A DNA stretch of 64,000 bases, from NCBI GenBank assembly GCA_963755755.1, contig CAVWLJ010000008.1, positions 62,001-126,000 on the forward strand. Direction: 5' to 3'. This DNA is from DATKNA01 sp963755755. GTDB taxonomy: Bacteria; Actinomycetota; Actinomycetes; Actinomycetales; Kineosporiaceae. This document shows positions 8,528 through 18,789 of the stretch, one piece after another. The notes beneath the pieces were generated by a model. It saw only the letters and a program-made list of their open reading frames with translations. It was not told the DNA's origin and ran no database searches. Numbering within the stretch: the stretch's first letter is position 1; every line of letters begins with the position of its first letter. The translations under genes were made by a program, and so were the position numbers.

Positions 8528-10430
8528 TCACCCGACGGGGAGCACGAGACGTCGCATCGCGAGCGATCGCGCCCGCGGCGCGAGCGGCGTCACCGACACC
8601 ACGAGCCGGCGCGCGTGCCGCGGACCCGGCAGCACGAGGGCCGCTCCGCCCGCGGCGTCCGTCCATCCGGTCGTGCGGTTCCTGCCGGCGGCGACGACGA
8701 GGGCGAGCCCGGTGCAGCGGGAGCGGCGGCAGACCCGGCGGGCCCAGAGGGGGCGACGTCGAGCAGCAGGCGGTACCGGCCCGGGCCGGCGGCCACGGCC
8801 GTGCCGGAGAGCGGGACAGCCGCGGCGAGCTTCACGGCAGCGGCCGCGGTGTCCCGTCCGTGGTCGACGCCAGGGTGACGACGATCGACAGGTCCCCCGG
8901 CGGCACGGCGCCCGCCGGGATGCGGACCGAGGTCGGCACCGGCCCCGGTCGGTCGTTCTCCGCGGCCACGTCGTCGTCGACCGTGACGTTCCACCGGTCC
9001 ACGTGCGTGTTCGCGACGGGGTTGGTCCACCGCACGACGACGTCGCCGGTCCGGGTCCGGGTGGCGTGCAGGGCGGCGGGGCGGGCGACGGGAGCGGCGG
9101 GTGGGGGGGCGTCGTCGGAGGCGTCGAACCAGACCGGCGCCGACGGGACCTCCCCGGACGGCGTGATCGCGGTGACGGTGTAGCCGCCGCTGGTCGCCGG
9201 GACGACGGACCGGACGTCGGTGCCCGGCACGGTGACGGTCGTCGTCCCGCCGGCTGTCGAAGCGCGTGATCCGGTAGGCGCTGACGGCGAGCGCCGGGTC
9301 CGGGGTCCAGCTGACGTACGTCGCGCCGAAGACCAGTTCGCCGTCCTCGCCGATGCCGGTCGGGTAGCCCACGGCGGTCACGGCCAGATGCGGCGCCGGT
9401 GCCACCGGAGGCGACGCCGCCCCGACCGCGGCGGCGGGGTCGACCACGCCGTGCCCGGTGCGCGGGTCGACCCCGGGCGGCCCGACGTCCGTCGCCGTGC
9501 TCTCGATCCGGTCCGCGACCTGGGCCGGCGTCCAGTCCGGGTGCTCCGCCAGGAGCAGCGCCGCGACGCCGGACACGAACGGGGCAGCCATCGACGTCCC
9601 CGACATCGTGGCCCAGCCGAGCCGGGAGACGAACGAGGGCACGGTCGAGTAGACGTCGTCGCCGGGTGCGGCGACGGCGACGCCGCCGTCGAAGGACGAC
9701 CAGACGCTCGGCGTCAGGGCGCCGGTGACCGCGGCGACCGAGATCGCCCCGGACAGTCCCCCGGCGCCTCGCGGAAGTTCGCCCCGTCGCCGTCGTTGCC
9801 GGCGGCCGCGACGACGACGACGCCGGCGGCGACGGCGTCCGCGACCGCCGCGCAGACGGGTGCGACGTCCGGGGCGGCGACCTCGAGGTCCGGTTCGCCG
9901 AGGGAGAGGTTGACCACGCGTGCCCCGTGCGCGACCGCCCAGCGGATCGCGGCGCCGATGCCGGGACCGCCGACGTCGGGGTCGGTGAAGACGTCGATCG
10001 GCATGATCGAGGCGTCGGGGGCGACGCCGGTGATGCCGTGGCCGTCGGCGCGGGCGGCGACGATGCCGGCGACGTGCGTCCCGTGGCCCTGCAGGTCGGT
10101 GCCGGCACCGGCGACGATCCGCCCGGTCGCGGGTTCGAGGTGGGCGGGGTCCACGATCGCGCCGGCCAGGTCGGGGTTCGTCGCGTCGACGCCGGTGTCG
10201 ACGACGGCCACGGTCACGCCCCGGCCCGTCGTCAGCGGCCACGCGGCGGCGGCGTGCGTGGCCGTGAGGGACCACTGGACGTCGGTGCGGTCGCCCTGCG
10301 CGTACGCGACGAGGTCGGCCGGGAGCGGCACCCGGGAAGGGGACGCGGCGGCGGACGGCGTCCCGGCCGGAGGGAGCACGGCGACGGCGGCGCCGAGCAG
10401 GAGGGGGACGGCCGCGAGACGGGGGCGCAC
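8528..10430 (-). CDS. Secreted subtilisin-like serine protease, S8 family (four frame breaks)
   Basis: The N-terminus is a signal peptide (RLAAVPLLLGAAVAVLP, GTG start at 10430). The catalytic triad of the subtilase family is all visible: Asp in VAVVDTGVDATN, His in GHGTHVAGI, and Ser in GTSMAAPFVSGVAA, with the oxyanion Asn in AAAGNDGDG. After the peptidase domain come about 250 residues that look like fibronectin III-type beta modules (YVSWTPDP, VVRWTNP). The open frame shifts near 9760 (a G5 run), 9250 (at GCCGGC), 8855 and 8735, yet the protein is coherent across all four, so artefact or very recent decay is more likely than an old pseudogene. It lies on the strand opposite to DUF58, downstream of the SpoIIM gene, and probably acts outside the cell. 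Confidence 0.82.
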
Positions 10431-10488
10431 GAGGATCTTTCTCGTCCGGCCCCGGGCCGACCTTGACGACGAGGGGCGCCGCGGGCTG

Positions 10489-11484
10489 CTACCCCGCCAC
10501 CGGCAGCTCGTCGCCGACGAGCTCGGCGCGCAGGTCGCCGGTCTCCCCCGCCGCGACCGCCCGCCGGCCGAGCACGCCGACATAGCCGAGGAAGGCGCCC
10601 CAGACTCCGGCACCGATGGCGATGCGGGCCCACGTGGGCAGCGGGGACGGCGTCACGAAGGCCTCGACGACCCCGGAGACGAGCAGGACGACGACCAGGC
10701 CGAGCGCGACGGTGACCATCGACCGCCCCTCCCGGGCCATCGCCTGCCCGCGGGTCACCGGGCCGGGGTCGACCCAGGCCCAGAACAGGCGCAGACCGGC
10801 GCCCGCCGCGACGAAGACGGCGGTGAGCTCGAGCAGGCCGTGCGGCGTGATGAGCCCGAAGAAGAGGTCGAGCCGCCCGTTCGCGGCCATGATCCCGCCG
10901 ACCGCACCGATGTTCAGCGCGTTCTGCAGCAGCACGATCACCACGGCCACGCCGGTCACGCCGAAGGCGATGCAGAGCGCGGCGATCCAGGCGTTGTTCG
11001 TCCAGACCCGGAAGGCGAAGCTGCCCGCCGGCGACTGGGTGTAGTAGTCGGCGAAGTCGCTCTCGACCAGCCGGCGGACGTCGACCTGCCGGGCGAGAAC
11101 GGCCTGGGCCTGGGGGCTGCGCGCGATCCAGATGCCGAGCGCGAGCGCGACCAGCGCCGAGAAGGCGGCCGCGCCGGCGGCGGCCCACCGGGCCCGGTAC
11201 ACCGCCGCGGGGAACGAGACCGTCGCGAACCGGGCCAGCTCCCGGGTCCACGGTTCGCTGCCGCCGGTGACGGCCGCCCGGGCCCGGGCCACCAGCCGGG
11301 AGAGGCTCGCGGCGGCGCTCGGGTCGGGGGCCGACGAGCGCAGCACGGACAGGTCGGTGGCCGCGCGCTGGTAGAGGACGACGAGTTCGTCGGCCTCGAC
11401 CGCGGTCAGCCGCCGGCGGCGCAGCAGCTGCTCCAGCCGTCGCCACTGCGGCTCGCGGACGGCCGTGAACGCGTCGAGGTCCAC
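10489..11484 (-). CDS. SpoIIM/DUF95 family membrane protein
   Basis: 331-residue polytopic protein of the stage II sporulation protein M (DUF95) family. A soluble N-terminal helical region (RLEQLLRRRRLTAVEADEL, then LYQRAATDLSVLRS) precedes at least five membrane segments, with the conserved features NNAWIAALCIAFG and TPHGLLELTAVFVAAGAG. In Bacillus SpoIIM belongs to the engulfment complex with SpoIID and SpoIIP, but in non-sporulating actinobacteria it is regularly found, as here, with MoxR, DUF58 and RDD genes, where the function is unknown. It starts divergently from the RDD gene, 79 bases away. The frame is intact and the length is standard. Confidence 0.93.
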   Translation of the reverse strand: MDLDAFTAVREPQWRRLEQLLRRRRLTAVEADELVVLYQRAATDLSVLRSSAPDPSAAASLSRLVARARAAVTGGSEPWTRELARFATVSFPAAVYRARWAAAGAAAFSALVALALGIWIARSPQAQAVLARQVDVRRLVESDFADYYTQSPAGSFAFRVWTNNAWIAALCIAFGVTGVAVVIVLLQNALNIGAVGGIMAANGRLDLFFGLITPHGLLELTAVFVAAGAGLRLFWAWVDPGPVTRGQAMAREGRSMVTVALGLVVVLLVSGVVEAFVTPSPLPTWARIAIGAGVWGAFLGYVGVLGRRAVAAGETGDLRAELVGDELPVAG

Positions 11485-11562
11485 GGCCCGGAGCGTACGC
11501 GAGCCAGGGCCTACCCTGACGCCAGGTACCAGCTACGACATGGGTGCGCGGAGGAGGGGTGG

Positions 11563-12420
11563 ATGGCCGAGTCGTCGTCGCGCCTCGCCCTGCCGGCCGA
11601 GGTCGTCACCGGCGAGGCGGTGGCCCTGGAGCTGCGGCCCGCGTCGTTCGCCACCCGGGCCCTCGCGCTCACGCTGGACCTCGCCGTCATGGCCGTCGTG
11701 GCGGTCGGCGTCGGGTGGGCCCTGACGCTGCTGCCCGCCGGCGACTCGACCACGGCGGACGCGCTCGGGCTCGTCGCCGTCGTCGCCGTCCTGGTCGGGC
11801 TGCCCGTGACGGTGGAGACCCTGACCCGCGGGCGCTCCCTCGGCAAGATCACGGCGGGGCTGCGCGTCGTCCGGGACGACGGGGGGCCCGTCCGGCTGCG
11901 GCACGCGCTCGTCCGGGGCCTGCTCGCCGTCGTGGAGATCTTCGCGACGCTCGGGAGCGTCGCCCTCATCACGTCGTTGCTCAATCCTCGGGGCAAGCGC
12001 CTCGGGGACCTGCTGGCCGGGACCTTCGTGCTGCGCGAGCGCGGCGGCGCACGCCTCGCTCCGCTGCCGCCGATGCCGCCGGAGCTGGCGTCGTGGGCCC
12101 TCGGCGCCGACATCTCCGGCGTCCCCGACGGCCTCGCCGTCCGGGCCCGGAGGTTCCTCACCGGCGCCTCGGCCCTGCACCCGGGCTCGCGGCAGCAGCT
12201 CGGCGTCGAGCTGGCGGGGCAGCTGGCGCGGTACGTCGCCCCGCCGCCTCCGGCCGGCACGCCGCCGGAGCGGTTCGTCGCCGCCGTGCTCGTCGAGCGC
12301 GGCCGGCGCGACTTCGAGCGGCTCCGCCACGTCGAGGGCCGGCGCGCGGAGCGGGAGGCGCGGCGGGCCGCGGCCGCCGTGCTGTCACCGGGGGCGACCC
12401 GGCTGCTCGGCGACCCCTGA
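11563..12420 (+). CDS. RDD family membrane protein
   Basis: 285-residue protein with the RDD domain at the N-terminus: PASFATRALALTLDLAVM (the Arg and Asp of the name), a second helix, the GRSLGKITAGLRVV motif, and the closing GKRLGDLLAGTFVLR. The C-terminal 120 residues are a soluble, Arg/Ala-rich helical region. A good ribosome site (GAGGAGGGG) stands 4 bases before the ATG at 11563. RDD proteins are small membrane proteins of uncertain transport function; here the gene stands divergently from the SpoIIM gene, the pairing seen in many actinobacterial genomes. It ends at a shared terminator facing ahcY. Confidence 0.94.
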   Translation: MAESSSRLALPAEVVTGEAVALELRPASFATRALALTLDLAVMAVVAVGVGWALTLLPAGDSTTADALGLVAVVAVLVGLPVTVETLTRGRSLGKITAGLRVVRDDGGPVRLRHALVRGLLAVVEIFATLGSVALITSLLNPRGKRLGDLLAGTFVLRERGGARLAPLPPMPPELASWALGADISGVPDGLAVRARRFLTGASALHPGSRQQLGVELAGQLARYVAPPPPAGTPPERFVAAVLVERGRRDFERLRHVEGRRAEREARRAAAAVLSPGATRLLGDP

Positions 12421-12430
12421 CGGTCGACAC

Positions 12431-12467
12431 GACGACGGCCCGGCCCTCGCGGGGCCGGGCCGTCGTC
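12431..12467. terminator. Bidirectional hairpin terminator between RDD gene and ahcY
   Basis: A perfect 16-base stem (12431-12446 pairing with 12452-12467) closed by a 5-base loop lies exactly between the two convergent stop codons. There is no U tract, as is common in GC-rich actinobacteria. Its symmetry suggests that it ends transcription from both sides. Confidence 0.85.
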
Positions 12468-12485
12468 GCGACGCTCAGGGAGCGG

Positions 12486-13943
<1,458 letters not shown>

Positions 13944-14133
13944 GCGAAGGGAACCCTTCTTCGTCGCGGATCATGGGTCACGTCAGGCACGCGGCACACC
14001 TCGCCGTGCGGCGAGAACCCGCCCTGACCGACCCGGCGCGGCCCCTCTGGGCCTGCGGCATCACCCACGCCGGAACGCCGTCCACGGTACCAACCGGACG
14101 TCCAGATCACCTATGCCCGCAGACCGGAAGGGA
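13944..14133 (-). promoter_or_regulatory. Leader and promoter region of ahcY
   Basis: The 190 bases between the monooxygenase stop and the ahcY start contain no gene. A short hairpin (stem 14000-14005 with 14010-14015, loop of 4) could be a weak terminator of the upstream gene or part of the ahcY leader. No match to the known S-adenosylhomocysteine riboswitch core could be made by eye. Confidence 0.4.
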
Positions 14134-15591
14134 TCAGCGGAAGGTGACGCCGGCGTCGGTCAGGGGAGACTTCGCGAAGAGCCTGCGGTCGCGGAAGTAG
14201 TTCTGGTGGACGCGCCACGGGTAGCGGCTGCCCTGCTTCGGGAGCAGGGCCTCGGCGCGCTTGACGTAGCCGGACTGCAGGTCGACGAAGGGCAGCAGCG
14301 GCTGGTCCGCCGGCGGACGTCGCGGCGTGACCGAGCGGTAGCCGTGCTCGTCCAGATAGGTCAGCAGCCGGCACACGTACTGGCTGATGAGGTCGCACTT
14401 CAGGGTCCACGACGCGTTCGTGTAGCCGAGCGCGAGGGCCAGGTTCGGCAGCCCGCTGAACATCATCCCCTTGTAGGCGACGGTCCGGCTCAGGTCGACG
14501 GGCTCGCCGTCGACCTCGAAGCTCGCGCCGCCGAAGGCCAGCATCTCCAGGCCGGTCGCGGCGACGACGACGTCGGCGGGGAGCTCGTCGCCCGATCCGA
14601 GCAGGACCCCCTTCGGCGTGAACCGCTCGATCCGGTCGGTGACGACCGAGGCCGTGCCGGCGGAGATCGCCCGGAACAGGTCGGCGTCCGGCACCAGGCA
14701 CAGCCGCTGGTCCCACGGCTCGTACGGCGGCGAGAAGTGGGTGTCGACGTCCAGGTCCGGAGGCAGGTTCCGGACCAGGCCCCTGCGGATCAACCCCTTC
14801 ATGAGCCTGGGCGCCCGCCGGGAGAGCTGGTAGTTCGCCTGCGTGAACAGCACGTTCTTGGCGCGGATCAGCGCGTGGGCGCGTTCCGGCGGCAGCCGTC
14901 GGCGCAACGCGTCGGCGAGGGCGTCGCGGGCGGGCAGCGAGACGATGTACGTCGGCGTCCGCTGCACCATGGTCACGTGCTCCGCCCGCTCCGCGAGGGC
15001 CGGGACCAGCGTGACGGCGGTCGCGCCGCTGCCGATGACGACGACCCGCTTGCCGTCGTGGTCGAGATCCTCCGGCCAGTGCTGCGGGTGGACGAGCCGG
15101 CCCTCGTAGTCCTCGACGCCCTCCCAGTGCGGCAGGTGGCCCTCGTCGTAGCGGTAGTAGCCGCTGCACACGTAGAGGAACCGGCAGCCGATCTCGACGA
15201 TCCCGGTCGTGCCGACGTCGGGGTCGGTCCGCTCGATCCGCGCCGTCCACCGCGCGTCCGGGGTCGACCAGGACGCCGAGACCAGCCGGTGGTGGTAGCG
15301 GATCTCCCGGTCGATGCCGTACTCGCGCGCGGTGTCCTCGATGTAGCGCCGGATCGAGGCGCCGTCGGCGATGGACTTCTCGCCCGGCCAGGGCCGGAAG
15401 GAGTAGCCGAGGGTGAACATGTCCGAGTCGGAGCGGACGCCGGGGTAGCGGAAGAGGTCCCACGTGCCGCCCATCGCGCCGCGCGCCTCGATGATCGCGT
15501 AGGTCAGGCCCGGGCAGCGCAGCTGCAGGTGCCGCACGGCACCGACGCCCGACAGCCCCGCGCCGACGACGAGGACGTCCACCTGCTCCAT
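14134..15591 (-). CDS. Flavin-containing monooxygenase, EthA/Baeyer-Villiger type
   Basis: 485-residue FAD- and NADPH-dependent monooxygenase. The N-terminal FAD site is VVGAGLSGVG, the second nucleotide site is VVVIGSGATAVTLVPAL, and between them lies a Baeyer-Villiger-type fingerprint, YEGRLVHPQHWP. The segment around it (HPQHWPEDLDHDGKRVVVIG) and the following VTMVQRTPTYI closely resemble mycobacterial EthA, which activates ethionamide, so EthA-like is the best description; the natural substrate is unknown. The ATG at 15591 has an excellent ribosome site (GGAGGAG); a longer frame reaching 15639 would start inside the palindrome described separately. No EthR-like regulator is adjacent, unlike the mycobacterial pair. 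The frame is intact. Confidence 0.92.
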   Translation of the reverse strand: MEQVDVLVVGAGLSGVGAVRHLQLRCPGLTYAIIEARGAMGGTWDLFRYPGVRSDSDMFTLGYSFRPWPGEKSIADGASIRRYIEDTAREYGIDREIRYHHRLVSASWSTPDARWTARIERTDPDVGTTGIVEIGCRFLYVCSGYYRYDEGHLPHWEGVEDYEGRLVHPQHWPEDLDHDGKRVVVIGSGATAVTLVPALAERAEHVTMVQRTPTYIVSLPARDALADALRRRLPPERAHALIRAKNVLFTQANYQLSRRAPRLMKGLIRRGLVRNLPPDLDVDTHFSPPYEPWDQRLCLVPDADLFRAISAGTASVVTDRIERFTPKGVLLGSGDELPADVVVAATGLEMLAFGGASFEVDGEPVDLSRTVAYKGMMFSGLPNLALALGYTNASWTLKCDLISQYVCRLLTYLDEHGYRSVTPRRPPADQPLLPFVDLQSGYVKRAEALLPKQGSRYPWRVHQNYFRDRRLFAKSPLTDAGVTFR

Positions 15592-15624
15592 CGATCTCCT
15601 CCGCGGTTCGCGCCGTTCACTCCA

Positions 15625-15639
15625 TTGAAACAGCTTCAA
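15625..15639. promoter_or_regulatory. Near-palindromic operator candidate upstream of the monooxygenase
   Basis: TTGAAACAGCTTCAA is a 15-base near-perfect inverted repeat (TTGAA arms) in an unusually AT-rich patch between the divergent monooxygenase and LysE-family genes. Its position suits a repressor site for one or both genes. The regulator is not in the vicinity, so this is only a candidate. Confidence 0.45.
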
Positions 15640-15701
15640 CTAAACCCGTACACCGGCAAATGCCGTTGATCGGCGGCCGGAGGCGCCGCGACCATGCGGG
15701 C

Positions 15702-16307
15702 GTGAGTACCGTCGCCGCCGCCCTCGGCGCCGGGGCCCTGGCGGGCCTCGGCGTCGCCCTGCCGCTGGGAGCGATCGGCGTCCTCATCGTCCAGGAGGGC
15801 ATCACGCGCGGCTGGCGGCCCGCGATGGCCGCGGGCACCGGCGTCGCGCTGGTCGACGGCGCCTACGCCGCGGTCGCGGTGGCCGCCGGCGCCGCCGTCA
15901 CCGGGGTGATCGGCGGCCGCGAACGCGTGATCCAGCTCGTCGGAGCCGTGGTGCTCGTCGCGGTCGCCGTCCGCGGGTTGGCGCGCCTGCGCCGGCCGCC
16001 CGACCCGGGGCCCCCGGTGCCGCACACCCGGGTGCTGCGCCGCTTCGTCGGCCTGACGGCGATCAACCCGACCACGGCCGTGTACTTCGTCGTGCTCACG
16101 ACCGGGCTCGGGCACGTCGTCTCCGGCGCCGCCGCCGGCGCCGCGTTCGCGATCGGGGTGCTGGTCGCGTCCTGCGCGTGGCAGCTCACCCTGGCCGGCG
16201 CCGCGGCGCTGGCCGGCGCGCGGCTGCCGCGCGGGCTACGCGTGGCGACGAGCGTCGCCGGCTACGTCCTCGTCGCCGGGTACGGCGTCCTTCTCGCCCT
16301 CGGCTGA
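15702..16307 (+). CDS. LysE family translocator (amino acid / small molecule exporter)
   Basis: About 200-residue membrane protein with the LysE/RhtB pattern of six hydrophobic segments: GVALPLGAIGVLIVQEGITRG at the first helix (the conserved P-x-G-P-like turn), then AAVAVAAGAAVTGV, VIQLVGAVVLVAVAVRGL, and the motif FVGLTAINPTTAVYFVVL, which is typical of the fourth helix. The GTG at 15702 places the start just before the first helix as in the family; an ATG at 15660 is an alternative with 14 more basic residues. It is divergent from the monooxygenase and could export a product of it, but this is speculative. Its 3' end overlaps the DedA gene by 72 bases. Confidence 0.85.
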   Translation: MSTVAAALGAGALAGLGVALPLGAIGVLIVQEGITRGWRPAMAAGTGVALVDGAYAAVAVAAGAAVTGVIGGRERVIQLVGAVVLVAVAVRGLARLRRPPDPGPPVPHTRVLRRFVGLTAINPTTAVYFVVLTTGLGHVVSGAAAGAAFAIGVLVASCAWQLTLAGAAALAGARLPRGLRVATSVAGYVLVAGYGVLLALG

Positions 16308-16916
16308 GCCCGCGCGCTCACCGCGCCTGCGCCGGACGCGCCAGACGACGAGGGCCACCACGACGACGGTGGCCGTCACCACCGCCCCGCCGGTGCCGAT
16401 CCGGCTCGCCACGACCTCGTAGGAGTTGCCCGCGAGGTAGCCGACGAGGCAGAACGTCAGCCCCCAGGCGGCGCCCCCGAGGGCGTTCCAGACGATGAAC
16501 CGGCGGTACGGCATGCGGCTGAGCCCCGCCAGGCCCGGCATCACCGCGCGCAGGAACGCGGTCCACCGCCCGAGGAACACCGCCGACCCGCCGCGTTCGC
16601 GCAGGAAGCCGCGCGCCCGGTCGAGCCGCTCCTCGTGCCTGCGCAACGGCCCCCAGCCGAGCACCCGGGTGCCGTAGTGCCGGCCCACCTCGTACCCCAC
16701 GGTGTCACCGACGACCGCGCAGACCACGACGAGGACGACCAGGACCCGCAGGTCGATCCCGTGCCGCGAGGCGAGGACGCCGCCGAGCACGACCGCCGTC
16801 TCCCCGGGCAGGACGAACCCGACGAAGACCGCGGCCTCGGCGAACACGAGCAGGCCGACGAGCAGGTAGACGACCGCCGGAGGCGCCGACAGCAACCCGT
16901 CGAGGAACCCGCTCAT
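16236..16916 (-). CDS. DedA family membrane protein
   Basis: 226-residue DedA/SNARE-associated family protein. The hallmark motifs are present: FVGFVLPGETAVVLGGVLA near residues 31-49, the FLGRWTAFLRAVMPGLAG segment with its basic and proline residues in the re-entrant region, and the final membrane helix before an acidic/basic tail. DedA proteins act as lipid scramblases or flippases (undecaprenyl phosphate, phosphatidylethanolamine) and support membrane homeostasis. It converges on the LysE gene and overlaps it by 72 bases, a tail-to-tail overlap that leaves no room for a terminator. The frame is intact. Confidence 0.93.
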   Translation of the reverse strand: MSGFLDGLLSAPPAVVYLLVGLLVFAEAAVFVGFVLPGETAVVLGGVLASRHGIDLRVLVVLVVVCAVVGDTVGYEVGRHYGTRVLGWGPLRRHEERLDRARGFLRERGGSAVFLGRWTAFLRAVMPGLAGLSRMPYRRFIVWNALGGAAWGLTFCLVGYLAGNSYEVVASRIGTGGAVVTATVVVVALVVWRVRRRRGERAGSAEGEKDAVPGDEDVAGDARRHA

Positions 16917-16960
16917 GCGCCGATCCTCTCAGGGGAGCGCTGCGCGTGCGCCGTGCGAGG

Positions 16961-18775
16961 ATGCGACGCGTGTCCAGGGCGAAGGATCTCCTCGGCCGCG
17001 TGGACGGCCTCGTCGACGCCTACGCCGCGGAGGGCGGCCAGCCCGGACTCGCCTTCGGGGTCGTCCGGCACGGCGAGCTCGTGCACTCCGGCGGGCGCGG
17101 GGTGCGCGCCGCGCTGGGACCGCGAGGCCGGGGCACGGTGCCGGACGCCGACACCGTCTTCCGCATCGCGTCGATGACGAAGAGCTTCACCGGAGCCGCG
17201 GTGCTGCTGCTGCGTGACGAGGGCGCGCTCGCCCTGGACGACGAGGCGGTGCGATACCTGCCGGCACTGGCCGGGGTGCGCCCTCCGACGGCCGACTCCG
17301 CGCCTCTCACCATCCGGACCCTGCTCACCATGGCCGGCGGGTTCCCCACGGACGACCCGTGGGGCGACCGGCAGCAGGGCCTGCCGGACGCCGAGTTCGA
17401 CGCCTTGCTCGCCGGAGGGCTGAGCTTCGCGTGGTCGCCCGGCACGGCCTTCGAGTACTCCAACCTCGGCTACGCCATCCTCGGCCGGGTCGTCGCGGCA
17501 GCGGGGGGCGCGCCCTACCGGGACGTGATCACACGGCGCCTGCTGCAGCCGCTCGGCCTGACGTCGACGGGGTTCGAGGCGTCCGAGGTGCCGGCCGACC
17601 GGCTCGCGACCGGCCACGTGCGGCGGCCGCACGGGTGGGACCCGGTGCCCTTCGACCCGTACGGCGCCTTCGCCCCGATGGGCGGCATCTTCAGCACGAT
17701 CCGGGACCTGGCGCGCTGGGTGGGCGAGTACACCGACGCCTTCCCGCCGCGGGACGACCCGGAGGGCGCCCACCCGCTGCGGCGCTCCAGCCGGCGCGAG
17801 CAGCAGCAGCCCACCCGGCCCTACCTCAGCCAGCTGGCCTGGTCCGCCGTCGACACGCCCCCGATGCTGCGTGCCGCCAGCTACGGCTTCGGCCTCGTCG
17901 TCGACGCACACCCGCGGTTCGGTGCCGTCGTCGGGCACAGCGGCGGCTACCCCGGCTTCGGCTCGCACATGCGCTGGCATCCGGCCTCCGGGCTGGGCGT
18001 CGTCGCGCTGGGCAACGGGACGTACGCCCCGGCCTTCGCACTGACCGAGCGGATCCTCGACGCGCTGCTCCGGGCCGAGCTCGACGCGCGGACATCGATC
18101 GCCCCCGGCCGCCGGGCACCCGCGGAGCCGGGGGCGTGGCCGGAGACCGAGGTCGCCGCGGCCGACGTCGAGCAGCTGGTGCACGCCTGGGACGACGAGG
18201 CGGCCGCCCGGCTCTTCGCGCCCAACGTGGACCTCGACGAGCCGCTCGCCCTGCGGCGGGCGCGGATCGAGCAGATCCGGGCGCGGCTGGGCCCGCTGGA
18301 GCCGGATCCCGCGGCCGGCGTGGAGCACGCCTCCCCCGCGCACCGGGCGTGGTGGCTGCGCGGACCCGGCGGACGGCTCCGGCTCGAGATCCGGATGACG
18401 CCGCAACGCCCGCCGCTCGTGCAGTCGCTGGGGCTGCTCCCGGTCCCGGAGCCGTCCGAGGATCTCCGCCGGGCCGTGACCGTGCTCCGGTGGTCGCTCA
18501 ACAGCACGATGGCGGCGGTACCGCCGCTGCTGGCGTTCACCGACGACGTCGACCGGGCCGCGCTGCAACGGCTGCTGCAGGCCGGCGCCGCCTGGGCGGG
18601 CCGGGTGGAGATCGGCGACGTCGTCGGCGGCGACGGAACGAGCGACACCGTCCTGCGGCTGCACGGCACGCGCCGCGACCTGCTCGTCGGCGTCCGGCTC
18701 GCGACCACCGAACCCCCCGGTCCGGGCGGGTCGCCTCGGGTGAGCGGCGTCAGCCTGCGCCCCGCCTCCGCCTGA
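16961..18775 (+). CDS. Serine hydrolase, beta-lactamase/class C (EstB/AmpC-like) with long C-terminal domain
   Basis: About 604 residues. The first 370 form a penicillin-binding-protein-type serine hydrolase: SMTK (nucleophile Ser near residue 70), the YSN motif (EYSNLGYAILG, near 166) and HSG in GHSGGYPGFGSH (near 326). No signal peptide or membrane helix is evident, so it may be cytoplasmic. The remaining 230 residues hold no catalytic motif I recognise and may serve as a lid or binding domain. The ATG at 16961 is preferred over the upstream GTG at 16946. Such proteins can be esterases, D-aminopeptidases or peptidoglycan peptidases; resistance to beta-lactams should not be inferred. The minus strand opposite is also free of stops, which is a composition effect. 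Confidence 0.88.
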   Translation: MRRVSRAKDLLGRVDGLVDAYAAEGGQPGLAFGVVRHGELVHSGGRGVRAALGPRGRGTVPDADTVFRIASMTKSFTGAAVLLLRDEGALALDDEAVRYLPALAGVRPPTADSAPLTIRTLLTMAGGFPTDDPWGDRQQGLPDAEFDALLAGGLSFAWSPGTAFEYSNLGYAILGRVVAAAGGAPYRDVITRRLLQPLGLTSTGFEASEVPADRLATGHVRRPHGWDPVPFDPYGAFAPMGGIFSTIRDLARWVGEYTDAFPPRDDPEGAHPLRRSSRREQQQPTRPYLSQLAWSAVDTPPMLRAASYGFGLVVDAHPRFGAVVGHSGGYPGFGSHMRWHPASGLGVVALGNGTYAPAFALTERILDALLRAELDARTSIAPGRRAPAEPGAWPETEVAAADVEQLVHAWDDEAAARLFAPNVDLDEPLALRRARIEQIRARLGPLEPDPAAGVEHASPAHRAWWLRGPGGRLRLEIRMTPQRPPLVQSLGLLPVPEPSEDLRRAVTVLRWSLNSTMAAVPPLLAFTDDVDRAALQRLLQAGAAWAGRVEIGDVVGGDGTSDTVLRLHGTRRDLLVGVRLATTEPPGPGGSPRVSGVSLRPASA

Positions 18776-18789
18776 CCCGCGGTGACCGG

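Noticed and set aside
9220..12420. A 1066-codon plus-strand frame ending in the RDD protein
   Set aside because: Only the last 285 codons have coding character; the first part is antisense to the protease and SpoIIM genes.
13944..14133. An S-adenosylhomocysteine riboswitch before ahcY
   Set aside because: Neither the conserved core nor the pseudoknot partners could be found; only a short hairpin is present.
16961..18775. A beta-lactam resistance gene
   Set aside because: SxxK, YxN and HxG are shared by esterases and peptidases; no signal peptide is present.
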